A stretch of DNA of 11,287 nt from assembly GCA_023419995.1 (NCBI GenBank), contig JAEZXF010000542.1, positions 1 through 11,287 of the forward strand, in the 5' to 3' direction. The notes beneath the pieces are model-generated. The model was not told where the DNA came from. It was given only the letters and a program-made list of their open reading frames with translations, and searched no databases. Position 1 is the first letter of the stretch. Each line of letters starts with the position of its first letter. The DNA comes from Pseudomonadota bacterium (GTDB lineage: Bacteria; Pseudomonadota; Alphaproteobacteria; Rhizobiales; Rhizobiaceae). Made by a program: the position numbers and the translations under genes. Positions 1 through 5,882 of the stretch are shown here, piece after piece.

Positions 1-210
1 CACATCAACGGCATCGAGGGCTTCTGGTCATATGCAAAGAACTGGCTCTATCCGTACCGCGGCGTGCCGAAAAAGTTCTTCCATCTCTATCTCGGTGAAA
101 CCTGTTACCGCTTCAACCATCGCAACAAGGACCTAAAGCCATTGATCATCAAGCTCTTGAAGTCAACAAACGTCGAGAAGATCGAGTTCAATCCGGTCCA
201 GTTCAGTTAG
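1..210 (+). CDS. IS1595-family (ISXO2-like) transposase, 3' fragment
   Basis: Frame 1 is open from the first base to a TAG at 208-210, giving the last 69 residues of a protein that starts outside the window. It reads HINGIEGFWSYAKNWL, then a YRGVPKKFFHLYLGE stretch and YRFNHR. These are the typical C-terminal motifs of the ISXO2-like DDE transposase domain of IS1595-family insertion sequences: the N-x-x-E-x-F/W-S helix holds the last acidic catalytic residue, and the Y-R-F-N-x-R block follows it. Base use is more AT- and lysine-rich than the neighbouring genes, as expected for a mobile element. Whether the complete gene is intact cannot be seen. It points toward the 3' end of metE, separated by that gene's terminator. 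Confidence 0.88.
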   Translation, partial: HINGIEGFWSYAKNWLYPYRGVPKKFFHLYLGETCYRFNHRNKDLKPLIIKLLKSTNVEKIEFNPVQFS

Positions 211-250
211 GCATTACCTTATTATATGGGGATCTGTCCGGGCAAGTGCC
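211..250 (+). mobile_element. Probable right end of the IS1595-family element
   Basis: The 40 bases after the transposase stop include an AT-rich stretch (to about 226) and then GGGGATCTGTCCGGGCAAGT, which has the look of an IS terminal inverted repeat. G+C-rich host-like sequence begins right after it, and the metE terminator starts at 281. The left inverted repeat lies outside the window, so the exact boundary and any target duplication cannot be confirmed. The assignment is inferred from position and the composition change. Confidence 0.5.
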
Positions 251-280
251 GTCCGCGACGCCCGGCTGGCGCACCGCAGG

Positions 281-308
281 AAAAAGGCCCCGCCTGGTGA
301 GCGGAGGC
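281..308 (-). terminator. Intrinsic terminator of metE
   Basis: On the minus strand, 57 bases after the metE stop, GCCTCCGC (308-301) pairs with GCGGGGC (293-287) around a seven-base loop, with one bulged T. A run of five Ts (285-281) follows at once. This is the layout of a rho-independent terminator, and it separates metE from the adjacent insertion sequence. Confidence 0.75.
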
Positions 309-364
309 TCTTTGCAGTCCATCGATAGACCCGGATCAGACCTCGCGCGCCGTGCGGAGTGTCC

Positions 365-2713
365 TCACGCCGCCTCGCGCAGCCGCCGCGCCGCCGCCAC
401 CATGTTGACGAGGGCGGGCCGCACCTCCTCCCACCGGCGCGTCTTCAGCCCGCAATCGGGATTGATCCAGAGCTGGCCGTCCGACAGCCGCTCGCGGGCC
501 AGCCGCATCAGGGTCGTCATCTCCTCCACCGCCGGCACGCGCGGCGAGTGGATGTCGTAGACGCCGGGCCCGATCTCGTTCGGATACTTGAAGCTGCGGA
601 ACGCGTCGAGCAGCTCCATCTGCGAGCGCGAGGTCTCGATCGAGATGACGTCGGCGTCCATCGCCGCGATCGCGTCGATGATGTCGTTGAACTCCGAGTA
701 GCACATGTGGGTGTGGATCTGGGTGGCGTCCGCCACGCCCGAGGCGCTGAGGCGGAAGCATTCGACGGCCCAGTCGAGATAGGCCTTCCACGCCGGGCGG
801 CGCAGCGGCAGGCCTTCGCGCAGGGCGGCCTCGTCGATCTGGATCATCGTCGCCCCCGCCGTCTCGAGGTCGAGGACCTCGTCGCGGATGGCGAGCGCGA
901 TCTGGCGGCAGGTCCGGCTGCGCGGCTGGTCGTCGCGCACGAAGGACCAGTTGAGGATCGTCACCGGGCCGGTCAGCATGCCCTTCACCGGCTTGTCGGT
1001 CAGCGACTGGGCGTATTGCCACCAGGAGACTGTCATCGGCCGCGGGCGTGCCACGTCGCCGTAGATGATCGGCGGCCGCACGTAGCGCGAGCCGTAGCTC
1101 TGCACCCAGGCGTGCCCGGTGAAGGCGAAGCCGGAAAGCTGCTCGCCGAAATACTGCACCATGTCGTTGCGCTCGAACTCGCCATGCACCAGCACGTCGA
1201 GGCCGATCTCCTCCTGCCAGCGGATCGCCGCTTCCGTCTCCCGCCGGAGGAAGGCGTCGTAGTCGAGATGGCTGAGCTCGCCGCGGGCATGGGCGGCGCG
1301 GGCCTTGCGCACCTCGGCCGTCTGCGGGAACGAGCCGATGGTGGTGGTCGGGAATGCGGGCAGGCCGAGCTTCGCGCGCTGCGCCCTGCTGCGGGCGCCG
1401 AAGTCGCTATGGCGCCGCTTCATGGCGTCGGCGATGCCCGCCAGCCGGCCTTCGACCAGCGGAGCGTGGACCTTGGGCGAGGCGGCGCGGGCGGCGGTCG
1501 CCTCGGCCGAGGCCCTGAGCTCGGCGAGCACGGCGCTGCGCCCCTCCGACAGCGCGCGCGACAGCACCACCAGCTCGTCGGCCTTTTGCGCGGCGAAGGC
1601 GAGCCACGACCGGACGTCGGCGTCGAGCGCGGTTTCCAGTTCGAGGTCGATCGGCACGTGCAGCATCGAGCATGACGGGGCGATCTCGATCCGGTCGAGC
1701 GGCCATCCGGCGACGACCGGCTTGATGCGGTCGAGGATCGCCGGCAGGTCGGCGCGCCACACGTTGCGGCCGTCGATCAGGCCGAGCGACAGCACCATGT
1801 CCTTGCGCGCCTGCCGGCCGACGGCCTCCAACTGCTCCGGCGCGCGCACGAGGTCGACATGCAGCCCTGCCACCGGCAGCGACAGCGCCGTGTCGAGGTT
1901 GTCGCCGAGCGCGCCGAAATAGGTGGCAAGCATGATCCGGAGGCCGGGCGCGGCCTTCGCCAGCTCCCGGTAGGCGAAGCGGAAGGCGTCGCGCTCGTTC
2001 GGGATCAGGTCGAGGACCAGCGCCGGCTCGTCGATCTGCACCCAGTCGGCCCCGGCCTGCGCCAGCCTGCGCAGCAGCTCCGCATAGACGGGCAGCAGGC
2101 GGGGCAGCAGCGCCAGCGGGTCGAAGCCCTCCTCAAGCGACTTGCCGAGCTTGAGCAGGGTCACCGGCCCGAGGATCACCGGCCGGGTGTGGATGCCGAG
2201 CGCCTTCGCCTCGAGGAACTCGTCGACCGGCTTGGCCGAGGTCAGCCCGAAGGCCTGATCGGAGGAGAACTGCGGCACCATGTAGTGGTAGTTGGTGTCG
2301 AACCACTTGGTCATCTCCAGCGCCGGCACGCCGTGCCCGTGGCGGGAATCCGTGCAGCCGTGGTCGCAGCCCTCGGCGTAGGCGTCGCCCTCACTGCCGC
2401 GCGCCATGGCGAAGTAGGTGTCGAGCGGCACCTCGCCGCCGCGCCAGCCATAGGCGGAAGGGATCGCGCCGACCATCACCGCCGTGTCGAGCACATGGTC
2501 ATAAAGAGAGAAGTCGTTGGACGGTATCCGCGTGATGCCGCGCCTCTGCTGCTCGGTCCAACTGGCGGCGCGCAGCCTTTTCGCCGTATCGAGAAGCTCG
2601 GCGGCGGAGGATTTGCCGGCCCAGTAGGATTCGAGCGCGAATTTCAGCTCGCGGCGGCGGCCGATTCGCGGCTGGCCCAGCGTTGCGACGGGAATTTTCT
2701 GCGGAAGTGACAT
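365..2713 (-). CDS. metE: Cobalamin-independent methionine synthase (5-methyltetrahydropteroyltriglutamate-homocysteine methyltransferase)
   Basis: This cytosolic zinc enzyme transfers a methyl group from 5-methyl-tetrahydrofolate triglutamate to homocysteine in the last step of methionine synthesis, without B12. From the chosen ATG it has 782 residues (E. coli MetE has 753). The N-terminal barrel opens with a TLGxPRIGxRRELK folate-site motif. The C-terminal barrel carries all four zinc ligands: His669 and Cys671 (HTHMC), Glu693 (SIETSRS) and Cys754 (NPDCGLK). Their spacing of 2, 22 and 61 residues is identical to E. coli 641/643/665/726. The ATG at 2713 is preferred over the in-frame ATG at 2719 because a GGGG Shine-Dalgarno (2724-2721) sits 7 nt before the former and only 1 nt before the latter. 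The frame stays open to about 3037, but that part is the riboswitch leader, not protein. Residues 107-129 form a Cys/His-rich loop absent from E. coli MetE. The gene looks monocistronic. Confidence 0.97.
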   Translation of the reverse strand: MSLPQKIPVATLGQPRIGRRRELKFALESYWAGKSSAAELLDTAKRLRAASWTEQQRRGITRIPSNDFSLYDHVLDTAVMVGAIPSAYGWRGGEVPLDTYFAMARGSEGDAYAEGCDHGCTDSRHGHGVPALEMTKWFDTNYHYMVPQFSSDQAFGLTSAKPVDEFLEAKALGIHTRPVILGPVTLLKLGKSLEEGFDPLALLPRLLPVYAELLRRLAQAGADWVQIDEPALVLDLIPNERDAFRFAYRELAKAAPGLRIMLATYFGALGDNLDTALSLPVAGLHVDLVRAPEQLEAVGRQARKDMVLSLGLIDGRNVWRADLPAILDRIKPVVAGWPLDRIEIAPSCSMLHVPIDLELETALDADVRSWLAFAAQKADELVVLSRALSEGRSAVLAELRASAEATAARAASPKVHAPLVEGRLAGIADAMKRRHSDFGARSRAQRAKLGLPAFPTTTIGSFPQTAEVRKARAAHARGELSHLDYDAFLRRETEAAIRWQEEIGLDVLVHGEFERNDMVQYFGEQLSGFAFTGHAWVQSYGSRYVRPPIIYGDVARPRPMTVSWWQYAQSLTDKPVKGMLTGPVTILNWSFVRDDQPRSRTCRQIALAIRDEVLDLETAGATMIQIDEAALREGLPLRRPAWKAYLDWAVECFRLSASGVADATQIHTHMCYSEFNDIIDAIAAMDADVISIETSRSQMELLDAFRSFKYPNEIGPGVYDIHSPRVPAVEEMTTLMRLARERLSDGQLWINPDCGLKTRRWEEVRPALVNMVAAARRLREAA

Positions 2714-2719
2714 TGCCAT

Positions 2720-2803
2720 ACCCCGATGGTGAGGGCGGGTACGGCGAAGGCCTGCACGGCGGCACGGACGGCCGGTGCGCGGCCATCGGGACACCCCGCC
2801 CGT
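2720..2803 (-). promoter_or_regulatory. Expression platform of the metE riboswitch (SD-sequestering helix)
   Basis: Between the riboswitch core and the metE start, RNA segment CCCGAUGG (2790-2783) is perfectly complementary to CCAUCGGG (2729-2722). The latter contains most of the GGGG Shine-Dalgarno, so pairing would block translation initiation. A second 7-bp all-G·C pairing, GGGCGGG (2801-2795) with CCCGCCC (2739-2733), interleaves with the first. The two helices must either compete or form a pseudoknot, as expected of a switch. There is no run of Ts in the leader, so translational control is more likely than transcription termination. Complementarity is seen directly; the mechanism is inferred. 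Confidence 0.6.
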
Positions 2804-2814
2804 GGACGTTTCTC

Positions 2815-2980
2815 GCCGTGGCAGGTCTCCTGGCTCGCGGGTCGCTGCCTTCGCCCGTCTTCCCGGAGCCGGGGCTCCAGTGACATCGGTGGACGTCGGC
2901 TCGCCGCTTACAGTTGCGGGGGCAGCGCCGGCCTTGCCGCGACCGCGGCGCACCGGCTTCCCTCTTCGCTCCGCCGCGCC
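2815..2980 (-). promoter_or_regulatory. Cobalamin (B12) riboswitch, metE leader
   Basis: Read on the minus strand, the conserved cobalamin-riboswitch blocks appear in order. GGGAAGCCGGTGC is at 2962-2950, CCCCGCAACTGTAAGCGG at 2921-2904, the B12-box-like GTCACTGG at 2884-2877, a GGGAAGACGGGCGAAGG arm near 2864-2848, and GCCAGGAGACCTGCC at 2834-2820. The order and spacing match the family. Riboswitches of this class bind adenosylcobalamin or related corrinoids and turn off downstream genes. Placed before metE, it would shut the B12-independent enzyme down when B12 is available for MetH. The outer boundaries of stem P1 are approximate. Confidence 0.95.
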
Positions 2981-3009
2981 GAATGCGCGCCAGAGACCAC
3001 GACGGCCGG

Positions 3010-3037
3010 ACTCTACGCCCAAACTTCCGATTGTCAA
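3010..3037 (-). promoter_or_regulatory. Sigma70-like promoter of metE
   Basis: On the minus strand a perfect -35 TTGACA (3037-3032) is followed after 16 bp by TAGAGT (3015-3010, four of six matches to TATAAT). Transcription would start near 3003, about 40 nt upstream of the first conserved riboswitch block, giving a 5' leader of roughly 290 nt. The -35 lies inside a small palindrome (GATTG-T-CAATC on the plus strand, 3029-3039), which could be part of an operator. Confidence 0.7.
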
Positions 3038-3040
3038 TCA

Positions 3041-3062
3041 GATATAAAGAAATGTTTATGTC
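3041..3062. promoter_or_regulatory. Candidate operator palindrome upstream of the metE -35
   Basis: GATATAAA (3041-3048) and TTTATGTC (3055-3062) are inverted with one mismatch and a 6-base spacer, in an otherwise very G+C-rich region. The element ends 4 bp upstream of the metE -35 hexamer, a usual place for a repressor or activator. An overlapping inverted pair TAAAGA (3045-3050)/TCTTTA (3061-3066) is also present. It could be a methionine-cycle regulator site (for example of an ArsR-type SahR or a LysR-type MetR). That assignment is a guess from position. Confidence 0.4.
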
Positions 3063-3136
3063 TTTAAATGAAGATTGCGAGGATGGCTTTGCCGCCGGAG
3101 CGCCGCGCCGCCGGCCGCCATCGCGGGTGGAGGAAG

Positions 3137-3178
3137 GCCCGGGTCGGAAAGCCCGGGTCGGAAAGCCCCGGTCGGAAA
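3137..3178. repeat. Three 14-bp tandem repeats
   Basis: GCCCGGGTCGGAAA occurs at 3137-3150 and 3151-3164, and as GCCCCGGTCGGAAA at 3165-3178, directly abutting. The array sits between two divergent promoters, ending 25 bp before the FNR-type box of the ABC transporter operon. The first two copies are identical, and the third differs by a single base. It may be a simple slippage array or a set of protein-binding repeats; the sequence cannot tell which. Confidence 0.85.
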
Positions 3179-3180
3179 GA

Positions 3181-3216
3181 TTGTCGCGGATGCGAAGCTT
3201 GCTTGATCTGCGACAA
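3181..3216. repeat. Inverted repeat overlapping the FNR-type box
   Basis: TTGTCGC (3181-3187) and GCGACAA (3210-3216) are perfect inverted copies, and the inner GAT/ATC also matches after one unpaired base on each side. The right arm is the downstream half of the CRP/FNR-like box. The repeat could be a second operator half or a looped site for a distinct regulator. Confidence 0.6.
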
Positions 3217-3251
3217 ACTGGAGTTCTATATGCAAGTTTATAAGTGCGAGG
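3203..3251 (+). promoter_or_regulatory. CRP/FNR-family (FNR/NnrR-like) class II promoter of the ABC transporter-nnrS operon
   Basis: TTGATCTGCGACAA (3203-3216) has the TTG-N8-CAA core of FNR/Dnr/NnrR boxes and a full TTGAT left half; the right half (GACAA) is imperfect against ATCAA. A -10-like TATAAG lies at 3239-3244, so the start site would be about 3251. The box centre (3209.5) is then at -41.5, exactly the class II position used by FNR-family activators. No good -35 hexamer is seen, as expected for an activator-dependent promoter. The geometry is read from the sequence; which family member binds (FNR/FixK for oxygen, NnrR/Dnr for NO) is inference, with NnrR favoured by the nnrS gene in the operon. 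Confidence 0.65.
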
Positions 3252-3266
3252 CTTGAACGATCAAGC
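3251..3266 (+). other. Small hairpin at the predicted mRNA 5' end
   Basis: GCTTGA-ACGA-TCAAGC is a perfect 6-bp stem with a 4-base loop, beginning exactly at the start site predicted from the -10 box. A stem-loop at the extreme 5' end can protect an mRNA from decay. Alternatively TTGA-N4-TCAA could be a regulator site, though it is 2 bp too short for an FNR box. Confidence 0.45.
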
Positions 3267-3292
3267 GGCCTGCACATCTTCCGGAGCTTGCC

Positions 3293-4312
3293 ATGTCGAG
3301 AATTCCTTTCCCGGGTCGAACCATCGTCACCCGCCGGACGGCGCTTGCCGCCGCCGGCGCGTCGGCCGCCCTCCTCGCCCTGCCTGCGGCGCTGCGCCCT
3401 GCCGCGGCGGCGGCGCTGCCTGAGTTGACGCTCTACGGCCCGCCGGCCGGCCCCAGCGTCACGCTGGCGCATGCGGTCGCCTCCGGCGCACTTTCGGGGA
3501 TCGCCGACAAGGCGGCGTTCAAGGTCTGGCGCAATCCGGACGAGATGCGCGCCGGCCTCACCTCCGGCACCATGCAGGCGCTGATCCTGCCGGTGCAGGT
3601 GGCGGCCAACCTCTACAATCGCGGCATGGGGGTGCGGCTGCTCAACGTCATGACCACGGGCCTGCTCTACATCATCTCGGCCGACCCGGCCCTGTCGAGC
3701 ATCCCGGCACTGAAGGGCAGGACACTCGCGGTGCCGTTCCGCAACGACATGCCCGACCTCGTTCTCGGCCGGCTCCTCGCCCACCACGGCCTGGTGCCCG
3801 GGACGGACATCGTGCTGGAAAGCGCCGGCTCGCCGATCGAGGCGATCCAGCTCCTGATGGCCGGCCGCGTCGATGCCGTGCTGTCGACCGAGCCGGCGGT
3901 GTCGGCCGCCATCCTGCGCGGCGCGGCTTCCGGCAAGGCGGTGCGGCGCGTGATCGACGTCCAGAAGGCCTGGGCCGAGGCGACCGGCGGCTCGCCCGTC
4001 CTGCCGCAGGCCGGCATGGCGCTGACCGTGCCGTTCATGGACGCCAATCCCGGCATCGCCGACGCTCTGCAGGAGATCGCCGAGAAGGCCACGGAATCGG
4101 TCAACGCCAACCCCGCCCGCGCCGCCGCCGACGCCAGCGCCGCGCTGGAGATGCCGGCGGCGATCCTCGTCGCCTCGCTTCCCACCTCCAACCTCGTGGC
4201 GCTGCGGGCGAGCGCGGCGCGGCCGGCGATCGAGGCGATGCTGTCGACCCTGTCGCAGGCGGACCCGGCCATCATCGGCGGCAAGCTGCCGGACGACGGC
4301 TTCTACCTCTAG
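3293..4312 (+). CDS. ABC transporter substrate-binding protein, NMT1/SsuA-like, Tat signal
   Basis: The 339-residue protein is the periplasmic binding component of a nitrate/sulfonate/taurine-type (NitT/TauT) ABC importer. The N-terminus has a twin-arginine signature (TRRTALAAAG, Arg14-Arg15), a hydrophobic Ala/Leu core and an Ala-rich cleavage region near residue 40, so export by Tat is likely. The mature part has the NMT1/periplasmic-binding type 2 layout: a TLYGPPAGPSVTLAHAV opening strand, LKGRTLAVPFRNDMPDLVLGRLL near residues 141-163, then GSPIEAIQLLMAGRVDAVLSTEPA near 183-206. The ATG is supported by GGAG (3283-3286) 6 nt upstream. The AGGAG that starts the next gene overlaps its stop codon. 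The ligand is not identifiable from sequence; aliphatic sulfonates, thiamine precursors or nitrate-like anions are bound by relatives. Confidence 0.87.
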   Translation: MSRIPFPGRTIVTRRTALAAAGASAALLALPAALRPAAAAALPELTLYGPPAGPSVTLAHAVASGALSGIADKAAFKVWRNPDEMRAGLTSGTMQALILPVQVAANLYNRGMGVRLLNVMTTGLLYIISADPALSSIPALKGRTLAVPFRNDMPDLVLGRLLAHHGLVPGTDIVLESAGSPIEAIQLLMAGRVDAVLSTEPAVSAAILRGAASGKAVRRVIDVQKAWAEATGGSPVLPQAGMALTVPFMDANPGIADALQEIAEKATESVNANPARAAADASAALEMPAAILVASLPTSNLVALRASAARPAIEAMLSTLSQADPAIIGGKLPDDGFYL

Positions 4313-4321
4313 GAGACGGGG

Positions 4322-5137
4322 GTGAACGGCGCGGCATGGGCGGGCAGGCTGGGGCGCACGGGACGGTTCCTGTGGTCGTCCTGGTCGGGCCTCGCCGCGC
4401 TGTCCCTGCTCGCGGCGCTGTGGCAGTACGGCCATGAAATCTATGGCGATTTCATCCTGCCGGCGCCTCTCGACACGCTGCGCGCCATGGGCGCGATCCT
4501 GTCCGATCCCCAGTCGTGGGACATAGCCGTGCTCACCAGCCGGCGCGGGGTCGAAGGCTTTCTCGTCTCGGCGTTGTTCGGCGCGGTGGCGGGGCTCGCC
4601 GCCGGCTATTCGCCGGCCACCATGCGCGCGGCGCGCCCGCTGGTCACGGTCCTGCTCGGCGTGCCGCCGATCGCCTGGATCGTGCTCGCCATGATCTGGT
4701 TCGGCTCGACCGACGGCACCGTCGTCGTCACCATCCTGATCGCCTCCTCGCCGCTGGTCTTCGTCGGCGTGGCCGAGGGCGTGACGACGCGCGACCGCGG
4801 CCTCGACGACATGGCGCGCGCCTTCGGCGCCGGCCCGGTGAAGCGGCTGACGACGCTCGGGCTACGCCACGTCGCGGCGCATCTCTTCCCGGCGCTCGCC
4901 ATCTCGCTCGGCACCGCCTTCAAGGTGGCGGTGATGGCCGAGCTTCTCGCCAATGTCGGCGGCATCGGCGGCGAGCTGGCGCGCGCCCGCGCCAATCTCG
5001 ACGTCGCCGGCGCGCTCGGCTGGGTCATGATCTCGGTCGCCGCGCTGATCGCCTTCGAGTACGGCATCGTCCATCCCGTGCGCTCGGAATTCGAGCGCTG
5101 GCGTTCCGCCGCCGTGCCGTGGGGGGTGAAGCGATGA
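4322..5137 (+). CDS. ABC transporter permease, SsuC/TauC-like
   Basis: The 271-residue inner-membrane permease has about six hydrophobic segments and the binding-protein-dependent transport fold. The EAA-type loop that contacts the ATPase is seen in EGVTTRDRGLDDMARAFGAG around residues 155-174. It starts at a GTG, supported by GGAG (4312-4315) 6 nt upstream and overlapping the last base of the previous stop codon. An upstream LLAALWQYGHEIYGDFILPAPLDTLRAM segment resembles the periplasmic entry found in SsuC/TauC proteins. It ends in a 4-base ATGA overlap with the ATPase gene, indicating translational coupling. Confidence 0.9.
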   Translation: MNGAAWAGRLGRTGRFLWSSWSGLAALSLLAALWQYGHEIYGDFILPAPLDTLRAMGAILSDPQSWDIAVLTSRRGVEGFLVSALFGAVAGLAAGYSPATMRAARPLVTVLLGVPPIAWIVLAMIWFGSTDGTVVVTILIASSPLVFVGVAEGVTTRDRGLDDMARAFGAGPVKRLTTLGLRHVAAHLFPALAISLGTAFKVAVMAELLANVGGIGGELARARANLDVAGALGWVMISVAALIAFEYGIVHPVRSEFERWRSAAVPWGVKR

Positions 5138-5880
5138 GCGCGCTGGCCCTGTCGGGGATAGGCCACGCCTATTTCGGCCGCACCGTGCTCGACGGCATCG
5201 ACCTCGAGGTCGGGCGCGGCGAGGTGGTGGCGCTGGTCGGGCCGTCGGGCTGCGGCAAGAGCACGCTCGTCCACATCGCCGCCGGTGTCCTCGACGCCCG
5301 GCGCGGCCAGGTCGCGCGCGGCTACCGCCGCCACGGCATGGTGTTCCAGGGCCCGCGCCTCCTGCCGTGGGCGACGGCGCTGGAGAACATCGCCTATCCG
5401 CTGCGCATCTCCGGCGTGCGGCGGGCTGAGCGGGCCGAACGCGCCCGCGAGGCCGCGCGCCGCGTCGCCTTCGACCAGGCGGACCTCGACAAGTATCCGG
5501 TCGAGCTTTCCGGCGGCATGCAGCAGCGCGTCGCCATCGCCCGCGGGCTGGTGGTCGATCCCGACTTCATGTTCTTCGACGAGCCGTTCACCGCGCTCGA
5601 CGCCGCGCTCAAGCGGCGCATGCAGGATCTCGTCATCGACGCCTCGCGCGCGGCGCATTTCGCGGCGCTGTTCGTCACTCACGACCTGATCGAGGCGGCG
5701 CGCATCGCCCATCGCATCCTCGTGCTCGACCTCGCGGGCAGGGGGGTCGCCGGCCAGCGCCCGCTCGCGGGGGAGCCCGGCCTGCGCGAGGATCGCGCCG
5801 TGTTCGAGACGGTGCAGTCCTTCCTCGAGGACCCGCTGTTCCGCCACATCCACGACGTCGACGAGCGGAAGGTGGCCTGA
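5134..5880 (+). CDS. ABC transporter ATP-binding protein, SsuB/TauB-like
   Basis: The 248-residue cytoplasmic ATPase powers the importer. All motifs are intact: Walker A GPSGCGKST (36-44), Q-loop Gln72 in VFQGPRLLPW, signature LSGGMQQR (125-132), Walker B FMFFDEP with Asp149-Glu150, and the switch histidine His183 in VTHD. The PRLLPW sequence after the Q-loop is typical of the nitrate/sulfonate/taurine subfamily. The ATG overlaps the permease stop (ATGA), and only two bases separate its TGA from the GTG of the NnrS gene. All four genes are therefore one translationally linked unit. Confidence 0.95.
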   Translation: MSALALSGIGHAYFGRTVLDGIDLEVGRGEVVALVGPSGCGKSTLVHIAAGVLDARRGQVARGYRRHGMVFQGPRLLPWATALENIAYPLRISGVRRAERAERAREAARRVAFDQADLDKYPVELSGGMQQRVAIARGLVVDPDFMFFDEPFTALDAALKRRMQDLVIDASRAAHFAALFVTHDLIEAARIAHRILVLDLAGRGVAGQRPLAGEPGLREDRAVFETVQSFLEDPLFRHIHDVDERKVA

Positions 5881-5882
5881 CC

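Noticed and set aside
365..1675. Plus-strand open frames opposite metE, including one of 438 residues
   Set aside because: They mirror metE codons and show only His/Arg/Asp-rich low-complexity sequence.
2714..3037. N-terminal extension of MetE by about 108 residues (frame remains open upstream)
   Set aside because: The extension translates the cobalamin riboswitch and leader, has Arg/Ala/Pro-rich composition with no MetE similarity, and lies before a Shine-Dalgarno-supported ATG that gives the family length.
3137..3178. CRISPR-like array
   Set aside because: The repeats are 14 bp and abut directly, with no spacers.
3068..3256. Small plus-strand reading frame with a CEACLICDK-like tail
   Set aside because: It has no ribosome site, runs through the tandem repeats, the FNR-type box and the -10, and overlaps the predicted transcription start.
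3253..3264. TTGAACGATCAA as a second FNR box
   Set aside because: The half-sites are separated by 4 rather than 6 bases between TTGA and TCAA, and it lies downstream of the predicted start; better explained as the stem of a 5' hairpin.
4606..5853. Long minus-strand open frame opposite the permease and ATPase genes
   Set aside because: Antisense shadow in a G+C-rich region; spans two real genes and has no domain signature.
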